A stretch of 64,000 nucleotides of DNA. Source: Spirodela intermedia. Lineage: Eukaryota > Streptophyta > Magnoliopsida > Alismatales > Araceae. How positions within the stretch are numbered: the first letter of the stretch is position 1; every line of letters begins with the position of its first letter. Under the pieces are notes generated by a model. That model was not told where the DNA came from, did no database searches, and was given only the letters and a program-made list of their open reading frames with translations. The stretch spans positions 129,001 through 193,000 of the forward strand of contig LR746266.1 of assembly GCA_902729315.2 (NCBI GenBank), written 5' to 3'. Shown here piece by piece: positions 1-14,000 of this stretch. The position numbers and the translations under genes are program-made.

Positions 1-728
1 GCTACTAATTGTAAAATTCCGCTCATCTCTAACCCGTCGATTCGGGAAATTCTCAAGGGCAAAAACTCCGTACTGTGTTTTCCCCATCCTATGCCGGCCG
101 ATTGAAGGAGAACATCCTCCGGCCGCATACCGCGTCGTAGGTTTTTTCTCAGGAAAGCATCTGCATAAGCAAGCGATTAGATAAGTTTCTTCGATGGGGC
201 TGAATCGAAATCGAACCAAAACTAGGCCAAACAAAGAATTATCACCGCCAGACTGCGGCTATTGACCCGTGTTAGCTAGACTAGGAGATCCGTGAACTAT
301 CCTCGTTTTGCCTAAATCCACATAGGGGCCTGCGCCACCGTGCGGTGGTACCCGGTAAGAGGATTCCTCTGGCTGCTGGTAGTACGCTTCTCGTAGGGCC
401 TCTGCTGGATCTTCATCCTCCTGTCCTGTGGAGATGTCCCACTCAAGTGGCCGGTTCCCGCAATCGGCAAACGAGAACTGTCTGCTGGCTGAGGAAAGAA
501 TCCTTGGCTTGTCGAGACTAAACCTTCGGGCACACCCCCACTGTGAAAATACTTGTGTGTCTGTGTATATGGTGATGAATTGTGATCTTAACGGTTTCCC
601 CGCCCACAAGATCGCGCCTTGGCTAGAGGACCGTCGTCTCTGATATTATTCCCACGCAAGGATCTCGCATCAATACTTCCAGTGGCGCTGTAAACCTTGT
701 CACAGCCGAATTTGCCCGATCATTGCAG
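1..728. other. Upstream region of the first kinase gene, no gene resolved
   Basis: No reading frame here resembles a known protein. It should hold the promoter and perhaps the missing first exon(s) of the kinase that follows, because an acceptor-like CAG precedes position 729. Short frames on both strands look like chance ORFs. Confidence 0.4.
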
Positions 729-2737
729 CTTCGACATCGGCATGGACTGCTAGCGGTTCTAAGCTCAAGCACGGAGAGGCCAGTCTGCACGAGGGCAGCA
801 CGGCCTTCACCATGGCGGAGGTGAACGGGGCGACGGGCAATTTCTCTGCGGCGAACATCATAGGGCAAGGGGGCTTTGGGACCGTCTACCGGGGCCGACT
901 GAGGGACGGCTCACTGATCGCAGTGAAGCGAGCCAAAAAGGTGAGGAAACTGGTCTTCCTGCGCGTCCACATCTTCCGGTAAGAATGACACTCGTCATCT
1001 AAATGCTCGGATTTGGCGTTCTGTGCAGAACCTCTTCGACAACCACGTTGGGGTAGAATTCAAGAATGAGATCCAGACCTTGTCCCAAATAGAGCATCTG
1101 AATTTGGTCAGACTCCTCGGATACGTGGAGTACGGCGACGAGAGGATCATTTTGGTCGAGTACGTCGCCAACGGGAGCCTAAGAGAGCATCTAGACGGTG
1201 AGTGCGTCCCCAAACCACCTCCCCGCCATAAAAGGGCAAGTTTTAGCTTCGCATTTCGGTCGTAGGAACAAACTGACGCGAGCTCACATGACTGAGACTG
1301 TTCCTCTTGTTCCGACGCCCGCTGGTCCTCTTCCCGTTGGGCAATTAGCCTAGAAAATTCTTCGTAATCATCAATACCCATGCCTTGGTCGGTTTCTTTA
1401 GAGAGCTCTAAAGAGCGGTGCTGTATCCAGCAGGTTCCCGGGGGGAGGGACTCGAAATGGGACAAAGGCTTGACATCGCCATCGATGTCGCTCATGCAAT
1501 CACGTATCTACACATGTACACAGGTTACGCTCCTCGACTTTCTCCGTAGATCAGGTGCTTCTGACTGATCGCATGTCATGTGCCGCCGGCCATGTCGCGG
1601 TTGGAAGGGGGAAGATCTATCTCTGAATCAGATCATCTGGCATAGACAGCTTGTGATGGCCAACAGGCGCTGCAAACCCTTGGTGCCCTTTAATGCAGAG
1701 CAATGTGGGTAGATAAACCAATGATGCAGTCCAGCATTTCTTCGACGAAACTTCATAGAAATAGCGCAGATGACCACGCTAGACCAATTTTCTCAGTCGG
1801 GGCTGTTGTGTTGATTTCGTGAACTAGACCCAGGTCTCGTCGTTATATATGCATGTATATAATCTTAAATATCGGGGAATTTCCAATCACCATGAACGCC
1901 AAGATGGATCGAAGGAAGTTGGTGGCTTCCTTCTCAGATGCACCTATTCCTTGGTCATCTCTGCAGGAGGGCTACTTCTGGGTCTGTTTATAACGTGTTG
2001 GATAACGGTTGCCTTCGTCTTTTGCTGCCAGATCCACCGATCATCCACAGAGACGTCAAGGCCTCCAACGTCCTCATCACCGAGAAGCTCCGGGCGAAGG
2101 TTGGGGACTTCGGCTTCGCCAAGTTAACGGACGAAGACTCCGACGCCACCCACATCTCCACGCAGATCAAGGGGACCGCCGGCTACCTGGACCCCGAATA
2201 CCTCCAAACCTACCAGCTCACCGAAAAGAGCGATGTCTATTCCTTTGGCGTCCTCCTCGTCGAGATCGTCTCCGGCCGCCGCCCCATCGACCCGAAACGC
2301 GATGTGCGAGATCGCCTGACGACCAAATGGGTGGGAGCTCACTCCACTACTCTCGCAGATTGTCGACCTCCTCCTGTTCGCACATTCCCTTACTAGCGCG
2401 ACCGGGGTCCGACTGAACCCTTCGAATGCTGTGTTTTCAGGCGATGAACCGGTTTCGGAGCGGGAACGCGGTGACGGCGATGGACCCGCGGCTGCGAAGG
2501 AACCCGGCGTCGGTGATGGCCGTGGAGCGGATGCTGGCTTTGGCGGCGGAGTGCCTCGCCCCGTCGAGGAAGTCGCGGCCGTCAATGAAGCGTTGCGGCG
2601 AGGTGCTCTGGGGAATCCGCAAGGACTTTCGGGACATGGAGCTCAGCGCGGCGGCTCCGGCGTCTCCCTCTTCGGTGCGGCACCCCGAGAGCGGGAGCTA
2701 CGGTGGGAAGGACTCGTCTCCATGTTCCACCCGCTAG
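729..2737 (+). CDS. Calmodulin-binding receptor-like cytoplasmic kinase (CRCK-like), 5' end uncertain
   Basis: Serine/threonine protein kinase of the receptor-like cytoplasmic class that in Arabidopsis includes the calmodulin-binding CRCK1/CRCK2. Exons that keep frame are 729-940, 1029-1197, 1434-1523, 2032-2330 and 2441-2737. Visible motifs are the glycine loop GQGGFGTVY, the ATP-binding lysine in [26 protein letters not shown], the catalytic loop [11 protein letters not shown], the DFGF magnesium loop, [11 protein letters not shown] and [13 protein letters not shown]. The C-terminal stretch [18 protein letters not shown] is typical of CRCKs. All catalytic residues are present, so an active kinase is expected. 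No transmembrane segment is visible. The frame is open upstream of the first in-frame ATG (812) back to the acceptor at 728/729, so one or more 5' exons are probably missing from this model; starting at ATG 812 would give 327 aa. Confidence 0.85.
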
Positions 2738-3322
2738 TCGATCGGGGAGGGTATTTCAGCCATTTTCGGTGCCCTTTTGTGTATAAAAAAGCTCTCTTTC
2801 TAATGTTGAGGAATGAATGTACATAGATTATGAGCACGCGTTGTGGGGTTGTTCCACATAAAAATTTGTAGGCCCGATCATTTGGAGGATTGGGGTTTTC
2901 GGCGAGCCGCCACGAGCGTTTCCCTCGTCGTGAGCAGCACGAGGAACATCATTTTTGGTTCACTACCTCTCGCCTTCTTATCGCAAGAAATGGATTTTCG
3001 AGTCGGGCCCTAATCTGGCTCGAGCTTAGTGTAGCAGAGCTTACGAGCCCGCTCTCTGTGGGCGGGAGATAGATGGAGACGCTCTGAAGTCGGCGCATCA
3101 TTGAAAATGGGATTCCAGCTTGAGGAGCGGGAGTCGAACTCGATTCGGATTTCCCAATTCAAAGAAGAGCTGTTGCGGCCATTGCACGGGCAGGTTGATT
3201 ACGTTGTTTATGCCGCCGGAGGGGGGAAGCGGGCGAGAAAATGATGAACGGCATAGACTAGTGGTTCCAGCAACGACCTAGGCGACGGCGGCACAAGGCC
3301 GAGTGCTTCGCGGAGGAGCCAG
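2738..3322. other. Intergenic: 3' region of the kinase gene and SKI2 promoter
   Basis: No coding sequence recognised. The left part is the presumed 3' untranslated region of the kinase. The right part leads into the SKI2 start codon at 3323. Confidence 0.5.
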
Positions 3323-6300
3323 ATGGACCGGATCTCCGCTGGCAACGAGGTGGCTTTCCGGGTCGGCTTCTCCGGCCACAGCGGGCACCTACGGCTGGAG
3401 CCTCTCCCCCCCGTAGAGCGACGCAACCCACTCAGATCCCTCCCGGACTTCATCCTCGTGAGTATTCGGGTCGTCGTCGTCAGCTCCATCCCGGCCTCTG
3501 TATCTTCGTTTCGTCTCTGGGTCGGGGGGCGCAAAAATGGCGTCTCAAGGCCTTTCTCTCCATCTCTCTCTGCAAGTGTTTGGAATAACCAGGCAACATT
3601 GGTAACCTTAGAAGCCGTATATGCACATTCTATCTGTCTTTTGCTTTTCTTAGTCCGGAAACCGCAATTTCCGCCTCGGAGAACAGGGCAGCGTACATGA
3701 TGTTCACATAAATTGGTAGATTTTATGGGGACGTTGTTCTGATGAAGTTTTCTTCATGCTCCTAATGTGTTCTTCGCGTAATTTCCATCTAACATTTGTG
3801 CTGTTTTTGGGGGGCTGGGAATAAGCCTCCAGCCTTCGAACCAGAGACACCTGAAAGTGCGAAGAGACAATTGGAGGAGGAATACCTATTGCCGCAGTTG
3901 GATCCGGATGCGTTCTCAGTTGAAAAATCCGGAAGGCAATGGGACTTCGACTGGTTTGACGGAGCGAAGGTACATCTGGAGCCGTCAGCTCCCAGAGTTG
4001 TCATAGCTCCTTCATGGGAATTGCCTTTCAGGCGCAACGGCGATGATTCTGATAGAGGGATATGGGATCCACTTTCTATTCAGGTCTGTGTACTTAACTT
4101 GCTTCAGGCAGAATATCGTCCTTGTGTGAATTGATGCATAGCTGGCTGAGTTTTACTGTATATTTTTTCGGAATTTGCGGCAAAGTTTTCCTTTTTTGTT
4201 TTGTTTCCTCCCCTCTAAAAGTAGGTTGTGCCCCTAATTAAAATTAAAATTGAATGAATAATTTAGGTTTGCAGTAAAGACAGGAGCATCCATTGATTAG
4301 GGACTGCTGTGCAGCAGGTTTATACCACTTTCCATGGCCACAGACAGATCCTGGTTTAAAATTAAGGAACCGGATTTTTTTTTCACGAACAATTGTTGAC
4401 AGTATTATGGTTAGAAATGAACAACCATTTTATGCAGCTGATTTTCTGTAATACTCTAGTATACCCAAACAGAGGAGCCCTGCCTTTTCAGGTGTTATTT
4501 TCTCTCCTGCATTTAGGTTTGTATGAAGCACGTCTTAAAGCATGCAACTTTCCACAGTATCCGTGCTTTCTATATTTCTAATTTTGAGGACTCTTCCTAG
4601 AAGATTAAGGAGAGAAATGACAGATTATTGTTATTGTCTACTCACATGAAGAAGGGGCAACAAGGGGTGATTTCTATCATTTATACATTTGCTTTGTCAG
4701 GTAGAAGTTGCAGAGCTATTGGAAGACGCTCAAGACACTGGAAATTTGTTGCATGTGCCCGGACAAATGAGGGATTTTGTGAGGGGTAGCACAAGCAATC
4801 GTCCTTTTCGTCCAGGTGGTCTGGATGATTCTCCATCATCAGAAAGGCTCCTTCCTGAAGGCGTTCATAGTGGGCAATGGCTACGTGAAATTATAGACGG
4901 TGGTGATGCCCAGACTGTACCTCCCAGTTTTAAGCATGGAATGAATCTCGGTTCTCTAAAGGTATCCTCTGACATGTGATATTCTTTATACTTCATGAAC
5001 CGGCACTCCGTGGAAGTTCATTTTATATGCAGAAACTCACTCATTGAGTTGATTCATCTTTATATGTTTTGAAGGGGTACCCATATCGGTGGAAGTCTTT
5101 CAAGGAACGTCGCTCTGGATCTTCCAGTGCTGCGGAAGAGAATATTGTTAGTTGTTGCTCATCGCACATCCTGAATGTTTTTGCAAAGCCACTGGTCAAT
5201 TGATTTATTAGCCTTATGTTATAATTAGTGAAACTTGAATTTTGACTGTCACACCAATCAGACTGCCAGTCTTGTGTCCGGAAGTTGGATGAAAAGAGAG
5301 AATACTTGGGTACTTTCCTATTTAATTCCTATTAGAAGCTGGATATTTGACTATAGTAGCAGTCAAGGGGCCAACTGGGTTTAAGTGATATTGCCAGCGG
5401 CTTTGATTTTGTGCAAATGTGTTGCCATGAAATCTCATTGTAGACTTTTATCTGTTTATGCAGATCAAGTTCTCTGTAAAATTTGATGATTTGTTCAAAA
5501 ACTCTTGGGAAGAGGGCACTGATGAAGGATTAGAGAAGGAAGGTTGGCTCTTTTTTTTTGGACTACTGAGTAATTCTGCTTTTCTGATTCATGGAAGTAG
5601 GATAAATCTTATCCACTATGTTGCAGTTTCTTTCATTGATACCTTTTTGTAGAACTGCTGGATGAACGTAGTCATTCTTCTATGTTCGTGGCCTTGAAAG
5701 TAATTATCTGTGACTGGATCAGTCCTGGCCAGAAAGTTCATGTTTCAGTTAGGCATGAGAACTTCCCCACTCCGGTTAGGTTTGGTTGGCTCTATCTTAT
5801 TACGCTAAAATATGCTTTTAAAATGTTAAGTGAATAAATATTATACTGTTTTCACTAAAAAATTGTGAACAATATGAGATTGCTTAAAACCTCTAGGGTA
5901 ATATTTGATCACATATATTACATATAGACAATGGGTTCATCGAATTGTGACAATATTCAGAACATATTTCAGGTAAGGTCAAGAGAATATACCACTTCGG
6001 AGGAAATCTAATTATACTCGCATGGATATCATGAGGATCTTTCATCCTTGTTTTTATGGGTTTTCTCATATACTCTCGGTTGGTACATCTGGCTCATGTC
6101 CTTTACCCATCAGGAAATGGTAATGAAATGTGCCTCTTTGTAGCTATTTGCAATTCAAATGATGATGATGATGATGTTTGAACATATGTAAGTGCCCTCA
6201 AGGTTCCTCAACCGTTGGCAGGTTTTTGACAGTTGGTACTGCTGAACCCAGACAACGTTGGTTTGGGAAATGAATTAATGTTACCGTTTTTCAGCTCCAA

Positions 6301-6404
6301 TATGGAGCTCTATCTGTTTCATATGCCAATAGAAACTTTACTATCATATTCTCCTCTCACTGCTTGAGAGCTCACGGTTTCATGTTCTATTTCACTCCCC
6401 GACG

Positions 6405-6437
<33 letters not shown>

Positions 6438-9400
6438 TACACAGTCGTAGTTGAATTGAAATGAAAATTTAAGCGAAAAGTAAATCTGTCCAGAAAGTTC
6501 AAAGCTTTGATCCTGGGTGAGGTTTTACCTTTGGAAAATCCTCTAAATACGCTTAATTTTTATTGCTAGACTTAGCTCTTGTTTAATGTCTGTACTTTGG
6601 AATCATTTCAATTTCCATGTAAACGACTGCTACTTCCCCTGAAGGAAATCTGTTGGTTTTGTTTATTCTGCTTTAGGAGAGTCGTTGAATCAAGTGCTCA
6701 GCGAACCAGAAGCTGAAAGCAGAGAGGATCGTTCAGATACTGCAACTCCCAGCACCGAATCTGCGGTTTTGGATGAAATTCTTTTGTCAGAACCTGGGGA
6801 TTTGCCACCAAAGCCAGCTGCGGATGCAAGCGACCAAATTGAACAACGAAAAGAGGTATGGCACGTACAATAACCTGAAATGTTACCTTTTTTTTAGCGG
6901 CCTTGAACGAGATTTGGGATTTCAATCAGAATGGCGGACTAAGATTGACTTTGCTATTCTATTTAATGACATCGCTCATTGAATTTCTACATCAAAGTGA
7001 GATGTTAAAGTTTCCATTTTTGGGCTTACAGGGTTTCATTTGTATTGTCATCTCAAGAGAAGATTGATCCCATTTTTGTATTCATCAACTGGCGGGATCA
7101 TGAATTTGTATTAGTCACCTCATATCCTGGGGATGTTCATAATCAGGCGGAAAGGATGTTAAAAAAAAAAGTGATGAATGAAGTGAACTACGCACAAGTT
7201 CCATTTTCTCTCCATTATTTAAAGTTCGATGTTTGCCAGACCTTTTGTGTTTAGATCATTAGAGTCATCATTTAATTGTTTTAACATGTTGCAGCTTGTC
7301 ATGATTTAGTTGCTTCAACATATTCCAGTCTGTTATCTTGCGTTATTCTAAAATTAAATTTTCTTTCTGGTTCATACCAGTGATGTACGTATATTTTTGA
7401 TTCTTGGTACATCTCTTTGCAGGCTTGGACTTCTACTTGTGATACTGAGGGGATTGCTGATCGCTTTAATGAACTTGTCCCTAACTTGGCACTTGACTTT
7501 CCATTTGAACTGGATAATTTTCAGAAGGAGGTATTAGTCTAAACGTATTTTGTGCTTTTACTAGCAATGATGCAACTTCATTGACGTGGGAAATCTGATG
7601 GGTATCTTAACCTTGAATTTTCAGATTTCTTTATATTGACATTCTAACCTATATTCTCACCTTCAAGGTGCCAATGTTCGCGCTATCATATCGTCTAAAA
7701 AACGGAAATGTCTTTCTTTCTTTTTTTATTCTGGACTATTATAGAACTTAAAAAATATGATGTCGAGTGATTTTCGTCAACATTATTTATGAGGACTGCT
7801 ACTGTATGATGCATAATGCACTCTTGTTACTCGATTATTTGCCGCTGACTTTTGCAACTGAAGAAAGTTATTCATCAAATAAACTCAATCAATTGAAGCA
7901 CAATCGATGTAGGAAAAATCCAGACTCTAATGAGAAAAAAGTATCCTTTTAAGGCAATCCTTGCAGCAAATGAATTAGATAGCTGAACACAAAAAAAAAA
8001 AAAGTTAATAAAAGTAGCTCATGGTAATCAATAGTTAAATTTTCAGAAGCCACCGTGCATGCTGATTTTAACCTGCAGTCATGTTTCTGTATTTGCAGTT
8101 GCCAATAATTCTCAACCTATGTTCCATAAATCTTATGTCTTTCTGCGTGCAGGCTATTTATTGTCTAGAGAAGGGTGAGTCCGTTTTTGTTGCTGCCCAC
8201 ACGTCAGCTGGAAAGACTGTTGTTGCAGAATATGCGTTTGCTTTAGCATCAAAGGTACGGTGTCTATTCTTTTATTGGCATTCGATGAGGAATCTTTGAT
8301 CTAGACTTGTTGTTTCATTACACTCTTTTTATTCAGTTCAAGGTTGTTGGTACATAGTTCTTGTGAAATTTCTTTAAAAATTCATGATTCCACATCCCTC
8401 AAAATTAATATTTTTAAAGATTTTTTTTAGTTAGTAAATGTTTTATAGTATGATATGTTCTATTCTTATGTGTATTGTCTGAACGGATGGTGCGTATTTT
8501 CCATAGCACTGCACACGGGCTGTGTATACTGCTCCCATCAAAACAATCAGCAACCAGAAATACAGAGATTTCTGTGGGAAATTTGACGTAGGACTACTGA
8601 CCGGAGATGTGAGCTTGAGGCCGGAGGCATCTTGTTTGATAATGACGACTGAAATTCTAAGATCGATGCTTTATCGCGGTGCTGACATTATTCGAGACAT
8701 CGAATGGGTGAGATGAGATGATCTCTTCTCTGTTTGCTTCTTGGTCAAGTCAACGCCACCATCCTCGGAGTTTCTGGTTTGATTCCTGATGATGAACCTG
8801 AAAGTTTTGTGTTGTTCAAATTTGGTTGAACAGGTTATATTTGATGAAGTGCATTACGTGAATGATGCCGAGAGGGGCGTTGTATGGGAAGAAATTATCA
8901 TAATGCTTCCACGGCATATCAATCTTGTCCTTCTCTCTGCAACGGTACATGATTTTTTATTTATTTTTTATTTCCTGATCTGGAATGAACACTTTTAATG
9001 CCTAGTTTTTGGGTTTTGATTGAGGGACAACGACTGTGATATTTATATCCATATCCTGTTGTTTTCATTATATATCTATTAATCTCAGGCATCAGCTTGC
9101 TTTTTCTAACCCTAATATTGCAGGTGCCAAATACAGTGGAATTCGCAGATTGGATAGGGAGGACAAAAAAGAAGAAAATTATTGTTACTGGGTAAATTGC
9201 TAAATTAAATGCATATCAATTCTCGATTTTCATTTTGAAAAGAAATTTCCAACCAGGAACTTGCTAAATTAAATGCATATCGATTTTCATTCTATGATAA
9301 TGGGTTGTCTACTCAAATTTCTAACTCCTTAGCTTTCTTCCTGCTCTGCATTTTTCAAACAGGACCATGAAGAGACCTGTCCCACTGGAGCACTGCTTAT

Positions 9401-11030
9401 TCTATTCTGGGGAGTTGTACAAAATATGTGAAAGCGAAACCTTCTTGCCCCAGGGACTGAGGGCAGCTAAAGATGCTTTCAAGAAGAAAACTTCTACCAT
9501 TGGAAGCAGTTCCGGAGGAGCAGGGTCAGCGGCGGCGACGCAAGGTGTGGGTCGAGAAAGGCATCATGAAACTTCTGGTCGGGGTAGAGGCCAGAGACAT
9601 TCTGGGCAGCAACCCATGAATCTCTCAGGAGCGAGCAGCGGACTGCATCAGAATAGCTGGGGGGCAAGAAGATCAGAGTCTTCTATGTGGCTCTTGCTCA
9701 TAAACAGACTTTCAAAGAAGTCCCTTCTGCCTGTGCGTAAGGAGTTTGCATAATTTTTGTATTCATCGATATTCTGTGCCATTCGGTCTGTGAAATGAAG
9801 CAGCAGTATTCGAGGTGCAATCCATTTACTATGGTTGAGTTCGTGATGGCAATATATCCATTTGAAAAAAAAACTAATGAAAAATCGATTGACTTTGTTT
9901 CCCGACATGCATTAAGTTGTTATTTGCGCAAGTTCAACTCCTATTTGTGTTTTTAAAGCTTAGAATCATCATACGACTTTTAAATTTGAAAGCAAATCAA
10001 TCTTCTGCTTTCAGGTGATCATCTTCTGCTTCTCAAAGAATCTTTGCGACAAGTCAGCAGACCTCTTGACTGGCACCGACCTCACTAGCAGTTCTGAGAA
10101 AAGTGAAATCCGCCTATTCTGTGATAAGGCATTTTCACGCCTGAAGGGGTCTGATAGGAACCTTCCACAGGTATTCGTGGTTTTTTTTTTTTTTTTTTTT
10201 TCTTACATGTTGAAGCAATGATTAAAGATCATCTTGTATGTAAATTTCGCTGCAGATTATCCGAGTCCAGAACCTTCTGCGGAGAGGAATTGGTGTGCAC
10301 CATGCTGGCCTTCTTCCTATTGTCAAAGAAGTTGTTGAGATGCTTTTCTGCCGTGGAGTAGTTAAGGTCATTTTTTGCTGCTCTAATTTGGATTAATAAT
10401 TTTAAATAATCAGTGTTAAGGGGGTGTATTCCTGATAAAAAAAGCCATTTTCTATTTTATATTTTCCCCTCAGTGCTCTCTCTGATTCTCCTTATTATCT
10501 CTGATAAAGTCTCATCATACAGTATCAGAGCCATCTTCTTCTCCTCACTTTTGATCTGTTGGATCTGATTTCCTCAAGATCTTGCGCACCCACGTTGTCT
10601 TCAAGTTGACCCAACCCACATCGCTTCTTTCTTCATTGTCATCGTAGGCTTTTGAGGTTCAAGATCACCTCCTTGTGTCGCTCACATCATTCACCCACTG
10701 CCGTCTTCGATCTGATTTTAGCAGTCGATGGTGTGCCATTGCCGGCTGTCAACTGTGTTTTGGAGGATGCCCACTGCACGATCATTTCATATCACCATGC
10801 ATTGGTTTTCCTATGATTTATATACGTCTGGATGTTCATCTTCACCATTCCTAAATAGGGATGAAAAAAAAGGGTTGTCGGCCATCGCTGGTGTAATTTG
10901 TTCGCCTCATTCTTCCTGGTCTCTTCGTCTTGGAGTATAATTCTTCTTCTGATGTCATCGGGTGTAGGTACTGTTCTCCACGGAGACCTTTGCAATGGGA
11001 GTTAATGCACCAGCACGTACGGTGAGTTCC

Positions 11031-11061
<31 letters not shown>

Positions 11062-14000
11062 TGACCCTATGAGTCTGCCCTTTTCTCTTGTCCTAATATC
11101 ATAAAAGATGTGCACTGGCCTTCCTTGGTCAGAGACTTGCTGAGGGCCGTCTTTTTTCACAGGTTGTCTTCTCTACTCTGAGGAAGTTTGATGGCAAGGA
11201 GTTCCGGCAACTACTTCCAGGGGAATATATTCAGATGGCGGGTCGTGCAGGAAGGAGAGGACTCGATAAAATTGGTACGGTGGTGGTCATGTGCCGTGAT
11301 GAAATGCCCGAGGAGAGAGATCTGAGGCATGTCATGGTTGGAAAGCCGACCAGGCTTGAGTCACAGTTTCGACTGACGTACATCATGATCCTCCATCTAC
11401 TTCGTATAGAAGAACTGAAGGTGCTCCTTGTTTTTTCTGTGTTCATCCAAATTTTGCACTATTTACAGGTTAAATGTCCCATAGATTGGTTGTCTCTGAC
11501 ATTTAAGTTTTGATTAACATGTCACTAATAAAGGTTATTATCATGTCTTTGAGCTTTATTCATAATATGGACACTCTAGACAAAAATAAATAAATAAATA
11601 AATAAATAAAAATGGTTGGAGGCCCTGTTGAGAAATGATCAAATGAATTCTGATAAATATATTTTTCAATCAGTTTCAGTTCATCATGTATCCGTTGGTA
11701 AACCCGAAAATCAAGATCTGTGTTTTAGGACCGTGTTCCAGACCGTATGGTTCGGAAGCATCCCTCCCCATGCCCATGCCCCCTAAGTTGGTCCGAACAT
11801 ATGCCACTAGAAAATTATTTAACTCACATCATACGCACTTGCAAAAGTAAGATGAAAAAATCTAGTGCAATCCGTCTCAACTTATTCTCTGTATTCCAGT
11901 GATTAGATGATGGCATGAATTGGGTGATGTGGATGATGAAAATTTTGATGAACAATACCTGTCCTAGGTTGAAGATATGCTGAAGAGAAGCTTCGCCGAG
12001 TTCCATGCTCAGAAGAATCTGCCAGAGAAAGAAAAGCTTCTGTTATTGAAACTCTCTCAACCTACCGAAGCCATCGAGTAAGTCTGCCCTCCTCCCAGCA
12101 ACTGTCCGGTCCCTATCAAAACCAGGCCGTCTGGCTGGGTCGTCCCTCGGACCAGTCTGAAGGGAGGTCATTGGTGGTGGGATGGGATTGCGAACATCCG
12201 TGTGATTCTGGCTCTGGGAGGAACATTGGGCTCTCATTTAGATGCGCTGCTCATGGACGCCACCCTTATCCCACCACTCTTTGCCTGAACAGATGCATAA
12301 AAGGTGAACCCGCGATCGAGGAATACTTCGACTTGGCCTCAGAAGCTGAGGAACTTCGAGCGAGCCTATCAGAAGCAGTGATGAAATACGCTCCGCACTT
12401 TCTCTCACCTGGGAGAGTTGTGATTGTCAGGCCACACACGGTAAGCATTCTCTTCGACCATCGAGATGGTCCTCCTAGTTCTTTTTCAGCCACATGTCAT
12501 ACCCTTCTCTTTGATTTCCCTCCCGTCTTCACCATTTCTCGTTGCACTCGTCGTCTGTGGTCGGATGAAATAATGCGTGCTGTAGATCTTTTACGGCTTA
12601 CGGAGGGCGTTCTGGCTTGTCTCTGATAGGCAGATGATCACTTTCTGGCGGTCGTCCTGAAAGCCCCTTCATCTACGTTCAAGCAATACATCGTGCTGGT
12701 ATTGACGGCTGATTCGTGGCTGTCCGCGGAGACTGCTCCGGTGGCCCTTGATAAACTGCAAGAGAAGGCTGGCGGGAATCTTCCGCAGGGTTACTTCATA
12801 CAGCCCAAGGGAAAGCGAGCTGCCGATGATTACCTCATGTCCGTCGGTTCTCGCAAGGGATCGGGTGCTGTCAACGTCGATTTGCCCTACCGTGGTACTG
12901 CTGGCGGGATGAATTTCGAAGTGACCGCCCTGGAGAACAATGAGCTTGTGAGCATCTGTGACTGCAGAATTAAGGTCGATCAGGTGCAGCTCCTCGAGTA
13001 TCCGAGCCGCCCCGCTTACTCTAAAGCTGTTCAGGAGTTGCTGGAAAAGAGATCCGGAGGGGGTAAATTCCCCCGCGCCTTGGATCCTTACAAAGGTACG
13101 ACTACTTCCAGACTGTTTCTTCCTGTCCTTGATGCTTCTCCTGCCTCCGATTTCTGTATGAGATCGTCTGTCTACAATCTCTTTCAGATCTCAAGCTGAA
13201 CGACATTGATCTTGTGGCCAAGTACCATAGACACAACCGGCTGTTGCAGAAGATGACGGAGAACAAGTGCCACGGGTGCGTGAAGCTGAAGGAGCACATG
13301 ACGCTGGCGAGGAAGATTAAGAAGCACAAGGAGGAAGTCAACGCTCTCAGGTTCCAGATGTCAGACGAGGCCCTCCAGCAGATGCCGGAATTTCAGGGCC
13401 GAGTACGTTGGAGATCGTTTCGCTATCGCCGATCGATGTTCGCCTAATCGAGGGAACCCCTCTCTGACTAGCGCATTGCCTTCTCAGATTGATGTGCTAA
13501 AGGAGATCGGATGCATCGACTCCGACCTTGTTGTCCAGATCAAGGGCCGAGTAGCCTGCGAGATGAACTCCGGGGAGGAGTTGATCTGCACGGAGTGCCT
13601 GTTCGAGAATCAGTTCGACGATCTGGAACCGGAGGAAGCCGTCGCCCTCATGTCCGCCTTCGTCTTCCAGCAGAGGAACGCTTCTGAACCTTCCCTCACC
13701 CCGAAGCTGGCCAGTGCCCAGAAGAGGTCATCTTCAGCCCTCCCCTCCTCCGGTCATTCAGAATCTCTTAAGCACGCATGCGTTCACCTTCACGTGATAT
13801 GAGATCGCGAGCTTCTTCCTCATCGACGGCCGTATCTGCTGCTTTCTTGGGTCTCGTCTGCAGATTGTATGACACGGCGATCAGGTTGGGCGAGCTCCAG
13901 GCGAGCTTCAGGGTGCCTGTGGTTCCGGAGGACTACGCGCGAGAGAACCTCAAGTTCGGCCTCGTCGAAGTCGTCTACGAATGGGCGAAGGTGCCGTCTC

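Noticed and set aside
7045-7254. Open frame between SKI2 exons 6 and 7
   Set aside because: It has no counterpart in the SKI2 family, and the flanking exons join in phase without it.
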